This document shows, one piece after another, positions 1 through 11,787 of a DNA stretch of 64,000 nt. The first letter of the stretch is position 1. Each line of letters begins with the position of its first letter. The stretch is from Fistularia commersonii (taxonomy: Eukaryota > Chordata > Actinopteri > Syngnathiformes > Fistulariidae): NCBI GenBank assembly GCA_037954325.1, contig JBBMNZ010000034.1:6908501-6972500 (forward strand), given 5' to 3'. Made by a program: the position numbers and the translations under genes. Below the pieces are notes generated by a model. That model worked only from the letters and a program-made list of their open reading frames with translations, was not told where the DNA came from and did not search any database.

Positions 1-656
1 CAGTAGAACATTGGAATCGAGCAGCAGCCAGAGAATTCAACAGTAATGAATCAATGGTGCGGAAGTGGAGGAAGCAATAAGATGACCTGCGCCAAGTAAA
101 GAAGACCGAACAGAGTTTCTGAGGAAACTAAGCAAGGTGGCCACAGTTGGAGGACAAACTCAAACAGTGGGTTGTTGAACAGTAGAAGCGTCTCTACAGT
201 CACTATTCCAATGAAGCCAACAGTGCTAGCTAGCGACATGAACATCAATGAATATAGAGGCGGTCTTTCTTGGTGCTTTCGTTTTGTGAAAAGCTTTGAA
301 CTGAGATAAATGGAGTTGGAAAATTTTGTTTTGAGCAAAGGCAGCGCAAATACCGGTAAGAGCTACCGGTACGTACGGTATCTTATTATGAATGCACTTA
401 CTTGTTTTGGGAGTGAACGGAGTTGTCAGAAAGTTGGTTTTGTATTCTGTGGATGAAGTTTAAGTGACTGACTTATCTGACTGTTTTGTTGACATTCCCT
501 TTAGTGCAGCTTCATCTAGTGGATGCATAACACAACCCCAGCCGCTACAGTAGTTTATATTCTATGCGCCGTATATATGAAAACAATTTTAAAACAGGCC
601 ATTCATTGAAGGTGTGCCTTATAATCAGATGCGCCTTATAGTGCGGAAAATACGGT
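1..656 (+). mobile_element. 3' part of a pogo/Tigger-like DNA transposon, internally deleted, cut by window start
   Basis: The left part encodes a broken pogo-type transposase DNA-binding region (see the pseudogene entry). The right part carries sequence I associate with the non-coding end of the same abundant fish family: the internal stretch with TACCGGTA and GTACGTACGG near 353-378, and the terminal motif GCGCCTTATAGTGCGGAAAA at 631-650 followed by TACGG. The catalytic DDE half expected between the DNA-binding region and the terminus is absent, because only about 320 bases of non-coding sequence separate them. This is therefore an internally deleted, non-autonomous derivative. A TA lies just after the terminal motif (659-660), as expected for a Tc1/mariner/pogo insertion. 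The left end lies outside the window. The family assignment is from memory of teleost repeats, not a search. Confidence 0.7.
15..309 (+). pseudogene. pogo-like transposase N-terminal fragment (dead)
   Basis: Reading from base 18 the frame gives RAAAREFNSNESMVRKWRKQ, then an in-frame TAA (78-80). It resumes as DDLRQVKKTEQSF, TGA (120-122), GN, TAA (129-131), ARWPQLEDKLKQWVVEQ, TAG (183-185). The frame then shifts by one to RSVSTVTIPMKPTVLASDMN and GGLSWCFRFVKS, ending at TAA 307-309. This order, a first helix-turn-helix with MVRKWR, then RWPQLE..L..WV.EQ, then SW..RF, is the tandem DNA-binding layout of pogo/Tigger/CENP-B-like transposases. Four stops and a frameshift make it non-functional. 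The catalytic domain is missing. Identity as a pogo-class transposase is fairly secure; the subfamily is inferred. Confidence 0.75.
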
Positions 657-2381
657 GCTAAGTATAATTTAGCAGTGGGAGTCACGACGCATAAAATCGC
701 AAGGAGTTTGTGAATCCCCCACGAGGTGCTCCTGATTCACCCTGATTTTTTTAATTTTATTTCCATTTATTTACTTAAATGCGGCACCATCATATCTTGT
801 CATTTTGTATCATGAGATTGAGGTCATTTCATGAATTACTGGAAGAACTGTGTTTAAATAGTGGATCTCTGGACAGCCTCTCTCGTGTGTCAGTTACCGG
901 TATTCCCATTTCAAAAGACGGAGTTCTTAATATTCTGCCGTCTGAGAGTATGGAAGTTCCCTGTTGTTCATGAACACATAAAACCAGGACGTCTGATGTG
1001 GCTACGTTTGATGTGTCATACATAATAAATCAGTGTTAATAGCTCTGCAACTTCTGATTACTATTCATACCACAGTATTTATTTCCTGTCTGGAAAGCAG
1101 CGGGGTACAACATTCATTTTCAGCTTTCTTTAAATTTTCTGATCAAAACATTTAGGAAAAAAAAAACTTTTTTTTTTTGCCAACTTTGTGTTCACATCAG
1201 CCTGTGGATCACATCATGATGCTGTCAAGCCAGCCACCCTCCCTGTCAGTAAATCAAACACCATTCTTTATCTAACTAATGAGAACATGGCATGTGTTGT
1301 CCTTGGCAGGCCATTCATTTCCCCTAGCACAAAAGAAAAAAAACAGATAAAACTGTCACTGCACCTGAGGAACACAGAGAGCAGTTAACTCCTTCATCAG
1401 AGCTACTAAACACAGTCCTGAATCAGATTCCGATTACCTGTATCTTTGAGTCCACAATGTTTCCATAGTGGGTTAAATGTAATATTTGTATCATGCATGT
1501 ACCAATAGTTTGACTTGTTTTGCAATCTGAAGTTTCCTCTGGTGTTTCTTAAACAGCTCATAGCAAGATTATCATTCAGCGCCTGTGACTGGAGATAATT
1601 GTGATAACATTTGGCAAAAGGTCTCATCACTTTGCTTGTCTGAAAGGGAAAATATTGATTGAGGTTGAAAAATCTAATGATGGTAAAATGCTTATTCCTC
1701 TGAGGGAGTTACAGAGATGCAGTAAGTTCCTGATATAGGAAATACAATAATACAAATGAACTGTCAAATCCCATTTGTACTATCAGGTTGACGTTATCTG
1801 CTATGGAGAGGAAGAAGTGCAGTCGTTAACGACAGTAAGAAATCATCTCCCAGGTTTGAGCTCTTTCTGAAGTTGGTGATATACCAATAGAGAAATGCAG
1901 GGAAAATAAGCCATAGAAAGAACGGATTTTGTCTTAGCTTCGGCTCAGACTCAGTACAGTAACCAAGACAACACAGCAGCATTTAGAGGCTCTTTCGGTG
2001 AGTAATGTTATTTTTCCCCTACGCTAACCAATTAATGGGCATTTGCTGCATCTATTGAAAAATACAATTTAATCACAGAGCTATTTTCTCGTATGTGGTT
2101 ACTAAGTAAACACAGGAGGAAGTACACTTTTTGTTTTCATGCTTTTGTTTTCTTTCTTTTGTTTGCAATTTCATGTGAGAGATGAAAACAGAACAGAGAG
2201 GACCAAAGAGAAATGAAGTTCTGTGTTGAAAAATATTGGAGTATGATATTTGTGTATGGTGATGCTGGTTGCTGAGCTGTTTCTCCAGCTCCGCCTCCTG
2301 TCTAAATGATTAATATGCTGATGGATGTCTAGTGAGCAAGGAGATGAGGGCTACTACGTCTCAATTAAAAACAAAGCAAAC
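657..2381. other. Unique AT-rich sequence, no gene seen
   Basis: I see no recognisable exon, RNA gene or transposon here. The only structure noted is an A10-C-T11 tract at 1157-1178, which is a small inverted homopolymer pair. Confidence 0.6.
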
Positions 2382-2410
2382 AAAAACACACACACACACA
2401 CTAAAACACA
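2382..2410. repeat. short interrupted (AC)n microsatellite
   Basis: About eight AC units followed by a TAAAACACAC interruption. Too short to suggest function. Confidence 0.85.
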
Positions 2411-5226
2411 CAAAGCCACTGTTTCTGCATTTCCTTTCTCAATTTTAGGAGAGGTTCTCAAAGGGGTAATTCCTTTCTGTCTTACTTCTTCAGTCCTTTC
2501 CTTTCTACATGCCTTTCCGCTCTGTGTGTCTCTCTCTTAAACTGAAACAGAAAGTGGAAGCAGCTTTAACTGGACAGGATACTAGTTAACCAAAGTCTGT
2601 AAGGGACCGGTAATATCAATATTTCAATCCATTAAGTCAAGGTTGATTATTCCATATGATATTTAAAGCCAAGGCTGTGCACACACACTTAATGTATATA
2701 GAAATCAAAATAATGACGTTTGTATGGCAGAGCAGAGCAGCAAACTAGTCAGAAGGAAAAAAAACCTGCACCCTTGACTTTGTGATGACGTCCACGATGA
2801 TGTGTTTAACAAGCTCACGAAACCTGATTTAGAATCAAGCTATATTTGAGTCATGGCAGCAGCTATTATTTGTCACCTATCAATTAACACCTGTTTTTAG
2901 TAATTACAGCCTCAAATGTGCACTTGACGGGATTTAAGCTTTTTTTTTCACCTTGGCGTTGATTTAATGAGACGCTACCTGTAATTATTTGAGGACAATG
3001 CTGAGGGTAGAAATCAAGCGTGCTTCTTTTCCTGCAAGACTCCCTCCGTGCAGCCAACTTCTGTCAATCCAGCGAGGAGGATAAATCAAAGGCGTTTCTA
3101 AATTTAGCTCTGACATAGAATTAGTGAGACGTTCTGTAGTAGAAAGCAATGGGCTGGTGGTTACTAAGCAACTGGTGCTAGGCAACCTTGTTGGTAAGCA
3201 TCGATTATGCTTTAGGGGAACTTTGGGACTGAGCGAGGGTGGGGTCCCTTCAAAAGATAAAAAAAAAACACAACTCTCTTGTTTTTTTTGAATCATCTGG
3301 GTTTTGAGTGTTGCTTTACAAGAAGAACACTGTGAATGTGTTAGTTCTTGATGGTATTATGTCCACCTAATGGCAATTTTCCTGGAGGATCAGTTGGAAC
3401 ACAGCGTCTCTGACAGAAAATAACTTGCCGTACACCATACACAAAGGAGAAAATAAGCGTCTCACCATCTTTATCTTTTAAAAGGTATTTGTCACCATCC
3501 TCTGCATGAGCGATATCGTCATCAATTACTTACTTAAGTTGTTAAGGTAAGTTAATGCTCTGCATACTAAATATGACCTAATACTTTGATGTGAGAGTAC
3601 GCATGTAAACGCATCAGCTACTCTTCAGTGCTTGTGCACGTTTGTGCGCGCTGATATGGTGCTACACACTGCGATTCCTCTGGGAAGCGAATCAAACCAA
3701 TGATTTGTGCAAGTTTTACAACGGCCGTCTGGGGAAACGTTTTTCTCAAAGATGAGTGTTTGTAACTGTCTTGTTCCAAAGGTGAAAAAAAAAAAAAGAT
3801 TAAGCCTGAAATATTGATCAAGTTGTCAAGGACAGTAACAATGACGAATATTAAATATTAACCCAACAATTTGCTCCCTGTTAGCAGGGAAAGAGAGCCT
3901 TTCAAATTAAATTCAAGGATATCTAAAGTTCTAGCTGATGCAAATGGGTTATGGCAGTATGAAATGGCGCCACTAAAACGAAGAAATAGTTAAAGATACG
4001 TTTCTTTTATTGCAAGCGTCATGAATAATACAGGGGATTTGCAAGCATTTATGACAGGCCAATTTTATTCCGATTAAAAATTCACATTTCACTGAGAAAG
4101 GTCATATGCATGTTTAGACATAATGCTATTTGTGAATAATGCCATGGCCAGCCAGAGCTGTACAGCGGAGACACAGCATCACTGGGATTCATTCTCGGAC
4201 CACCTGAATTTGTTAGTGTGATACACACATATTGCTGTACATGCAGGGTATTGTGCATATGTAGATGGGACAGAGCAGGTACAGTGTGAAACTACTTAAC
4301 TTTTCAATACAAAGGGGCATATGATATAACCTCTTAACTCCTATGTTTTTGAATAATTTCTTCCGGAGAAATGCAAGAGGATGATGCAAGAAGAAAGTAT
4401 TTATATGAAAACTAATGGGGAAAGTTAACAAAGTCTGTTTTGCAGTGAAAACTCTTGGCATCCTAAAGGCAGACGCACATTAGATAAACAAAAAAAAAGA
4501 AGCTCCCAAGTGCAGTTTTTTTATTAGCTGCATTCAATTTGTTTTTGATGATTTTCCACCATTTTAATTTGTTAATGATAATTTCAAGGAATGACCCTAC
4601 ATTTGTTTTCAGCCCAGCGCCAATAAACTGCCTTTTTTCAGCACTGAACACAAGCTTGGACACTGGTATAGTGCGCTCACCATGAAATAGACAGGTATGT
4701 CAGTAGACCGCTCCACAAGGTTATGTCCACTGTTCACCTCTTTGCATGTGTTGGATATCTAATAATTTCCAAATGATTTCCACTCTTTCATCAAATTTAT
4801 TCACATTTATTCATTATCAAAACAATTTACTATCTAGAAGGGTAGGGGGGCTTTATATTGAGCATATTGAAAAAATGGAAAATCTCTTTAGGAGACTGCT
4901 CTTTGCACGTACAGCTACACCATTGCTTTTGTGTGATCAAAATATTCCACCATATACAATTCTTCTGTGTCCTTTAGCTAGACACAATTTTTCCAAATGC
5001 AAACACTGAAGCTTTGAGTGTATTATGTTAGAAATTATATGACTCACTGTATGTTAAAACAGGCAAACTTACAATAAAATGTGAGAATTGATTGACTTTG
5101 AACACAGCAAACAAAAGTGTACTTGGTACTTTTGGATTTTTTTTGCCATTTGTTTCAAATGAACAGCTTTATTTTTCAAGAATAAGGTGAACCTTGTAGT
5201 GACGCTTTTGAGATCCAAATTAGTTT
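2411..5226. other. Unique sequence with one pair of RFX-like motifs
   Basis: No gene or repeat recognised, apart from the X-box-like pair annotated separately at 3160-3186. Homopolymer tracts (A13 near 3785, A8 near 4490) are present. The block around 4140-4210 is relatively GC-balanced and may be conserved, but this is only an impression. Confidence 0.5.
3160..3186 (+). promoter_or_regulatory. Two adjacent RFX X-box-like motifs
   Basis: GTTACTAAGCAAC (3160-3172) fits the X-box pattern of two half-sites, GTNRCY and RGCAAC-like. It is followed directly by GGTGCTAGGCAAC (3174-3186), a weaker copy. RFX factors bind such imperfect palindromes, classically in ciliary gene promoters. The motif match is seen; binding is inference. 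No adjacent gene start was recognised, so this could be a distal element or a chance match. Confidence 0.3.
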
Positions 5227-5830
5227 GTGACCTATCACCAGGGTAACAAAGAGCGACCGCGCTTTTTACCGTCTGTTCCTTATTATGAACTGTCTCAAAT
5301 AGACAAAATGTTTGCTCATCTCTTGACTACAGAACTCATAAAGACTGGTTCCTTCCTGAATGTCTACTTAGTCCCTGGTTCCTACATTCATATCCAATGC
5401 CTCGATGTTGCAAATCATAATTTGTTGGGTCCACCTCTTGCATTCAAGGTGATGCTGCAACTATACTTGTGGGTTATCCAACAATGTTTAAAGCATTGTC
5501 AGGAGAATCACCACATGTCGATTTGCATGTTGAATTATGTTATTGTGCGCTAAAGTCACAGTTCACACTGGTACATAGACAGAATATGACACAGCTGGAT
5601 TTTAACTTTTGATTTCAAATTTGAAGGTGCAAGGCATTGTTAAGACTCCTGCCTACGCAAAACAGTACATCAGCTCGGTGCCAACTGTTATTCTCGTGAA
5701 AGGCAAAATGTGACTGAATAGACGTCCTGGTCCTGTTAGTTGCACTGCTTCGGATGTCACCTTTGATCAGGATGATTCTTCATTCATCAGTGAGAGCAAA
5801 GTTACGGTTCAGAGCAAGGATATAAAGAAA
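5227..5830 (+). pseudogene. Possible decayed coding sequence of unknown origin
   Basis: Three successive stretches are open in three different frames: 5227-5553 (108 codons), 5421-5609, and about 5606-5836 with a single TGA after ILVKGKM. The last frame includes VQGIVKTPAYAKQYISS and FDQDDSSFISESKVTVQSKD, which reads like protein rather than noise in composition. I do not recognise a family. It may be a frameshifted relic of a transposon or processed gene, or a coincidence. No splice-site logic supports a live gene. Confidence 0.2.
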
Positions 5831-6959
5831 CCATGAGACTGAAAAGATGTCTAATGGTCTGTTTTACCGTGTAAAGAAAAAAAAATAAATACAAAGGAAA
5901 TGGTAAGAACCACAAAGTAAAACAACATATTGAATGGAGGAGTTTGATTTATTGGAAGTCTCTGACTTGCTGAATGCACACAAACACACACGAACACACA
6001 GTCATCACAGTGAGATTAGCTTCTCATCCCCTGTGAAATAGGCTATTTTCAGTACGGTGGGTGACATGCAGACTTCTGATCTTGGGTGTTAGGGCTTTGG
6101 CTCCAGTGTATCACAACAGTCTTATTGTCTTTTTATTTGAAAAATGCATCTAAGGTACTGTCGCTGTGTTATAATGGGCCTCAATGTGAAACGTCTGAAT
6201 GACACGCTCCCCTTTATTATTTCCAAATCATCTCGTGACCTTTCTACTCATGCCCTTTCATTTTATTAACATCAGGCAATTAGATTACTTCTCTCCCGCC
6301 TTGACTGACATTTCTGTCAATCTAAAAAGTACACATTTTGAAGTCCAGTGTGACTTGTAACTCTAAAATACGCTAAAAGCTGTTGACAACTTGCCTTTAA
6401 ATGAACATTTTCAGATGTATATAAGTGTCAAAAATGTCTGTCTAACCATCTAGCCTGCAGGAAGGCGAAAAAGAGATGATGAAAACTGTACATCATAGTG
6501 CATGATTTTTTAACCTCACCCACCAGCGGGGGCGACTGGCAGATGACAAATGTAACCAAGAGATCAAAACAGAACACAGCCAACAATGGATTTTTATTTG
6601 TTCCCTCTCGTTTCCCCTCCTCCTCACTCTTCTGACTGGTTTCTCAAGTGAGGGCTGTTTGCAAAAATGCTTGAAAGCTCTCACAACATGTAGAATGTCA
6701 ACACGAGGCTTGAAATTGGTATTGGCGGCACAAGAAGATAACAAGAGTGTATTTAAATCATTATTTCAGGTCTATAGCTCCTTCAAGAGACTAGTTAATG
6801 CCCAAAAAAACAGCACGATAGGGGATATCCTAGCCAACTATGTTAAATAACTGTGGAATAGGTGCGTTTGTATGAATACATATATACACACACTACATAT
6901 ATAATATGTAAACACAACAGCAAACAATTTTTACTTGTATAGAGACTTCGGGAATGCTT
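5831..6959. other. Unique sequence, no gene seen
   Basis: Contains small CA-rich patches near 5975-6001 and a short TATA/CACA patch at 6876-6905. Nothing else recognised. Confidence 0.6.
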
Positions 6960-7775
6960 CTCTGCTTTCTCTGGACAATGCGGTCCTCTTGGCTTAATCA
7001 CTGTGTGACCGCCAGCAGGCAATTGGGCAGGGGGCGGTCAACTGAAGCAATTGGGAAGGGAGTCAGCATCTCATGTCAGATGCCACGGTTCTGTCCCGCC
7101 AACCGGTGGATGACCAATTCTGTGTTGGAAAGGAGGTATCAGCTAAAGCGAAGGAGTTCAAATATGGCCGGGCCTTGTTCATTATTGAGGTTACGATGGA
7201 GCAAAACTGGATGGGCAGATCGGTGCAGCGTCTGCAGTAATGCTGAGACTGTGTCTGTCAGCCAAGGCGAAGATGGAGCTGAGCCAGAAAACAAAGCACT
7301 CGATTTACTGGTCCGATTATGTTCTGTCTCCTGCCTGTGGTGAAAAACTTTGGGTCATGACTGAGAGAATGAGGTCTTGGATACAAGCGGCTGAAATGAG
7401 TTCCTACACCTGCAGGGTGACAGGGTTTATTCATGCAGATGGGATGAAGAGCACGGATATCTGGCAGGAGCTCAGATCAGAGCTGTTGTTCTTTTGTCTC
7501 AAAAAGAGCCAGTTATGGATCCTTGGTTATCTGATAAGGGCAACTTCCCGGGCCCCCAGTTGTTAGAGGTGTTCTGGGCGTGTCCATCTGGTCGGAGGTC
7601 CAGGTGTTGACCCAGAACACATTGGAGGTATTCCTGTATAAATCTCTTCTGGCCTAGAAAGGCCTTAAGGTTCCCTCAGGAAGAGCTAGGATGTGTTTCG
7701 GCACGGGGTCTGGGTTGACTGACTTCATCAGACTCTGGTTCCTCCGCAACTTTGTCACTGATGTCGAATGATTGA
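6960..7775 (+). mobile_element. Non-LTR retrotransposon (LINE) fragment, reverse transcriptase C-terminal end
   Basis: The sequence follows a very common fish LINE ORF: end of the palm, thumb and C-terminal tail. Matching landmarks in order are the part equivalent to KSEAMVLSR (near 7070-7095), GRSVQRLQ/IGAASAVM at about 7215-7240, ELSQKTKHSIYWSDYVLSP in the frame of 7240-7566, LWVMTERMRSWIQAAEMSSY, KKSQLWILGYLIRA, and a decayed tail with GRRPRCRP-equivalent sequence near 7585-7620. The frame is interrupted, with small deletions near 7170-7200 and a stop at 7564. The end near 7765 (AATGATTGAATGACTGAA) resembles the short-tandem 3' tail. The endonuclease domain and most of the reverse transcriptase, including its catalytic motif, are missing, so it is a 5'-truncated dead copy. 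The clade is not assigned. Confidence 0.8.
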
Positions 7776-9709
7776 ATGACTGAAATGTATATGAGAAAAG
7801 ATAGCTCCATTATTGCTGTTATAGTCAAAGGCCATTACTTAAAAAAAAAACAACAATTTGATTAGTATTAATCAGTACTGGTAATTTCAGCAATGAGCTC
7901 CAGCCAATCATGTTTATCGTGTTGATAAGACTAGTCCGCCCTGAGGCAAATAAAGACGTTTTCAAAGGCAAGCACGGGGTAACTTCTTTTTTCAAACAGA
8001 GACCATTTATATAAAATCTCATAAGTAATGGATTACATCAAGTCTTCTTTGCAGCATATTGTCATCTTGTAATTTGGTGTCCCATTAACAGCGTAATAGA
8101 CAATAAAGCAGGTCTATAAAGAAGGATGTGCGGCAAGTCTTTTTTGTCAGCCTTATTGTTCAGTCTTGTGCAGCTGTACAGTTTCAACCAAATATGGTTG
8201 AAATATGTCGGTTACAGTGTTGTTGTTGTCGGTGGCCTTTACACGTGGCCTTGTAGTTGATGTTATGACTAATCCATTCTTCAGACCTTTGAATTGATGT
8301 TTATTCATGTGTAACAAAAGATGAAATCCAAATTTCACAACAATTGAGGTCATTTTCATTACCATTGTTCATAATTCACATTTCCAATATGAATTACTTT
8401 CCCAAGAGGTACAGTTAAGCCCTCATCCAGTGATGACAATACAGCTACTTACTATTCAGGGATGGATGGGGTTTATTTCTGCAGCTTCCCATTCAATGCT
8501 GTGTGATCACAATTCATAAACCCACTGTTTGCGCTGGTGAAAGCGCGTTGTGGAGCTTAACAGGATGATATCTATTCTCATTAAATTGATGGTAATAGCG
8601 CTCATTTCCTGCATAAGAAAGCCACACCACAGTTTTTTTATTCTCTCTTTCAAACCTATACCAAATCTGCGGCACTTAATAAAATGTCATTTATTTGATT
8701 ACAAAGAGAAATACACAAAACTTTTTTTTTTTCCCTTTTTGGATGTCTCTATGACCAAATAAAGGTTTATTTCTTTACTTAAGCACCGGGTAATACCAGT
8801 CAAAGTCTTTGTTGTGCAGTCAAAGGCTGAGGTCAAATATTAAAGCCCAGGGGCAGTATACCCACTTTCCTGTTATCATTAAATCCACAGACAAATGAGC
8901 TTGGTTACATATGAAGGGCCAGATAACCCCATAGATTTAGCGTGCTGTTTGGTGAACGCCAGTCGGCCTCGATACCCGGCATCATGCGGAAACAGATGAG
9001 GTAGAGGCGCTGGATCACAAAGATCTAGCATACCAATTGACGCGTGCATGTTTATACACCAGGCTAAATATACAGACAAAAGCAAACACTGGCAAAAACA
9101 TGCACACAGCACAACTCCGACTGAAGTAAACGGATTTAGAGTGAGTGCAGGTTATTATGTGCCTGTATCTACTTAATCTAGAGGTGAATTTTGTTTGGCT
9201 CCTTAGATGACCTTGCTGAGATGGAGGGATGCTTTGAACGATGACCGGCATGCTCAATTGCCAACACCACAACTTTCTTAATTTAATGGACCTTAATTGG
9301 TTGTCAGTCCAATCCGGAGATAGCAACGGGTTTAATTTGTGCTTTTTTTTATCTCTTGACATAACTATTGATCACAGGTCTGCAAACAGAGACATCATGA
9401 TGTCATGGTGATGCCAGGCTTATATGTCCTTCTTGAACAGCAGGTTGTTACCTAAAATTTATTACTTGATATTTAAAGATTACAAATGATTGATAGCCTC
9501 ATCAAGCACGATTCCATTTGATGCCTAATATCTTCATTAATATTCAGTTTTACTTTTATGCCAGCAATCATTTTGTCAGAGAGGGTGTCACATTTTTCAA
9601 ATTGTGGCTCTCATTTTGGAATGGGGCTTTTTTTGTAGTGTCCTCTTAATGTGTTTAATTCTCTTCCTCCTTTTGGTCAACCAACATATGAAAGGTATGC
9701 CTGTACCTG
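7776..9709. other. Unique sequence, no gene seen
   Basis: A10 near 7841 and T11 near 8722 are the only simple tracts noted. No exon or transposon recognised on either strand. Confidence 0.6.
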
Positions 9710-9729
9710 CACACACACACACACACACA
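9710..9729. repeat. (AC)10 microsatellite
   Basis: Perfect dinucleotide run of about ten units. Confidence 0.95.
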
Positions 9730-11765
9730 TGCAACATCAGATACATTTTCATATACATTGAATTAAATTTCAAAATCTACCATTTTTTTGAACTCCGGCA
9801 TCCCACATATTCTGATTTTTTTTAAATATATGTTATATGGTCCCTTTAACTTCTATCTAAAAAAGGCAAGTGAGTAAACAAGGCAATGCGTCATTAACCT
9901 CCATTCTCTTGAGAATTAAGGCAAAAGCTTCTAACATAAACATGGTCCTCTAATTACTTCCAAGAAGAGGTGTCTGAATATCACAACTGACAGTGATTAA
10001 TATCTGATGTTTGCAGTGTAATGTAATATGTTGCTGATACTATGTCTGTCTGGTAACAGTTGCTTTTTCATTTAGTTTCATCACAAGCTGTATCATGTTG
10101 GCTTAATAGGTTTTACCTGTCATTTTATTCCTTCTTTCAGCGAACACATCTTTATGACCTGGTATTTCTCCCTGAAATGAATCACTATCCAAAGTAAAGA
10201 GGGTTGCACAATGTAAGGTCTTTCTTGAACGCCGCTGTCACAAGTTTGGATGTTTGGCAAATTGACTCTGCTGTCTGTTTAAAATCCAGATAAACTGAAA
10301 ACAGGGTTTGTTGATTACTGCGATAAATTCAGAGGCACGAATGGCACGACGCTACTCAAAATCAAGGTCCAGAGCTTTTCTGTTCAAAAAGGAAGTAAGC
10401 AGGCAGGTATTCACTGCTACACGGATCTGCCACTGTGTGTATTTTCTTCTAAATACAGTGACTTTCTTTTTGCATATAGTCATGAATCACAAACTGCTGT
10501 TACTGTGAAAAGTACATTTTCAAGGGTCGCTGATCACGATGCCCCCCAAGCTATTGAATGTTATTGCTCATATCAGTGTTGAGTGTTTAAGGTTCCATTA
10601 TCTTTGCTGTCGCTACATAAGTCAGCTCCACACTTGCAGCTGAAGCAGTTACGTTGCTCTGAGTTTGCAATAAGCACCAATTAGTTCCAATTCAATTTTT
10701 GATTGACATTTATTTTTGTTTCCTTTTAGAGACTGGACAGTTTTATTGGCGTAATTGACATGTTAACAATTATTTTTGTATTAATGACAAGTAACTTGAG
10801 ATAAGATAAACAATCCCCTTACCTTTGAGTTCCTTGTCTCATTTGGAGTTTGAACCTGTCAGTTGGAAGTTCATGTGGAAAAATGTTTTCTCCTGTCCAT
10901 CAAGTTAACCGCCTTCTACAGCTAAGTGTGATTTCACAATCAATTCAACGAAGTGTTCGGCTCAAAAATGGCTCAATATTTTTCAAACTGTTTGAGTATG
11001 TGCCCACGATAATGATTTTTTTTCTATACTTTAAAAGTTTCTTTTTCAAACTATGTTACGTGCCTTTGCCAAATTTAATGGCTTTGGACCAAGTAGACTT
11101 TTGCAAACTCTATAAACTCTATAAACAGAAGTACAGCATCGTCCAATAATCTCCTTGAAGATAAATCTCAGACTAGCTGACTGGTTAACTCCATTGCTGG
11201 TGAAATTTCTTACCAAACTACAGTGATTTTCTAACGTTCCTTTCACTACACCATGCAAATGTAGACCTTTGTTCAAATTCGGGACCATTAACATATTGCC
11301 TTTAACTTACCTTTAACTTGTTAAGTTTTGAAACATTTGATGGCCGTACCCCTACTGCATACCATATCGGATACTGGTCCTATTCAGAAGTATTTGGTGA
11401 AAGGACAGATATTATGCAGAAACAATCTTCAAGAAGAAAACAGTATAAATCAGATTATCACATTTGGTTATTACATGATTTTTCAGGCAAATGGAAGTAA
11501 ACAGAAATGTTTTTCCAGGGGAAAGAAGATATAAACAAACTAATTTGGCATTGGTTATGAATCATTACATTTCCTTCATCAGATTAAACCTTTAAAATTA
11601 AATATAATATGATTAAGGGAGGCTCAGTTCCCCAAACTGCCAGGGCCTTAGCCCTGTTGTGCTGCTGCTGTTCAAATTAATATGAAAAACTGTACCAAGA
11701 GTCATTTCAAAGCTACTAGGACTGGTTTATTTATTCATTTATTTCTTTCAAGAATGAATGATAGG
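9730..11765. other. Unique AT-rich sequence, no gene seen
   Basis: No repeats recognised. Small open frames here lack any familiar motif. Confidence 0.6.
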
Positions 11766-11787
11766 TTGTTTGTTTGTTTGTTTGTTT
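11766..11787. repeat. (TTTG)5 microsatellite
   Basis: Perfect tetranucleotide run following an ATAGG stretch. Confidence 0.9.
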
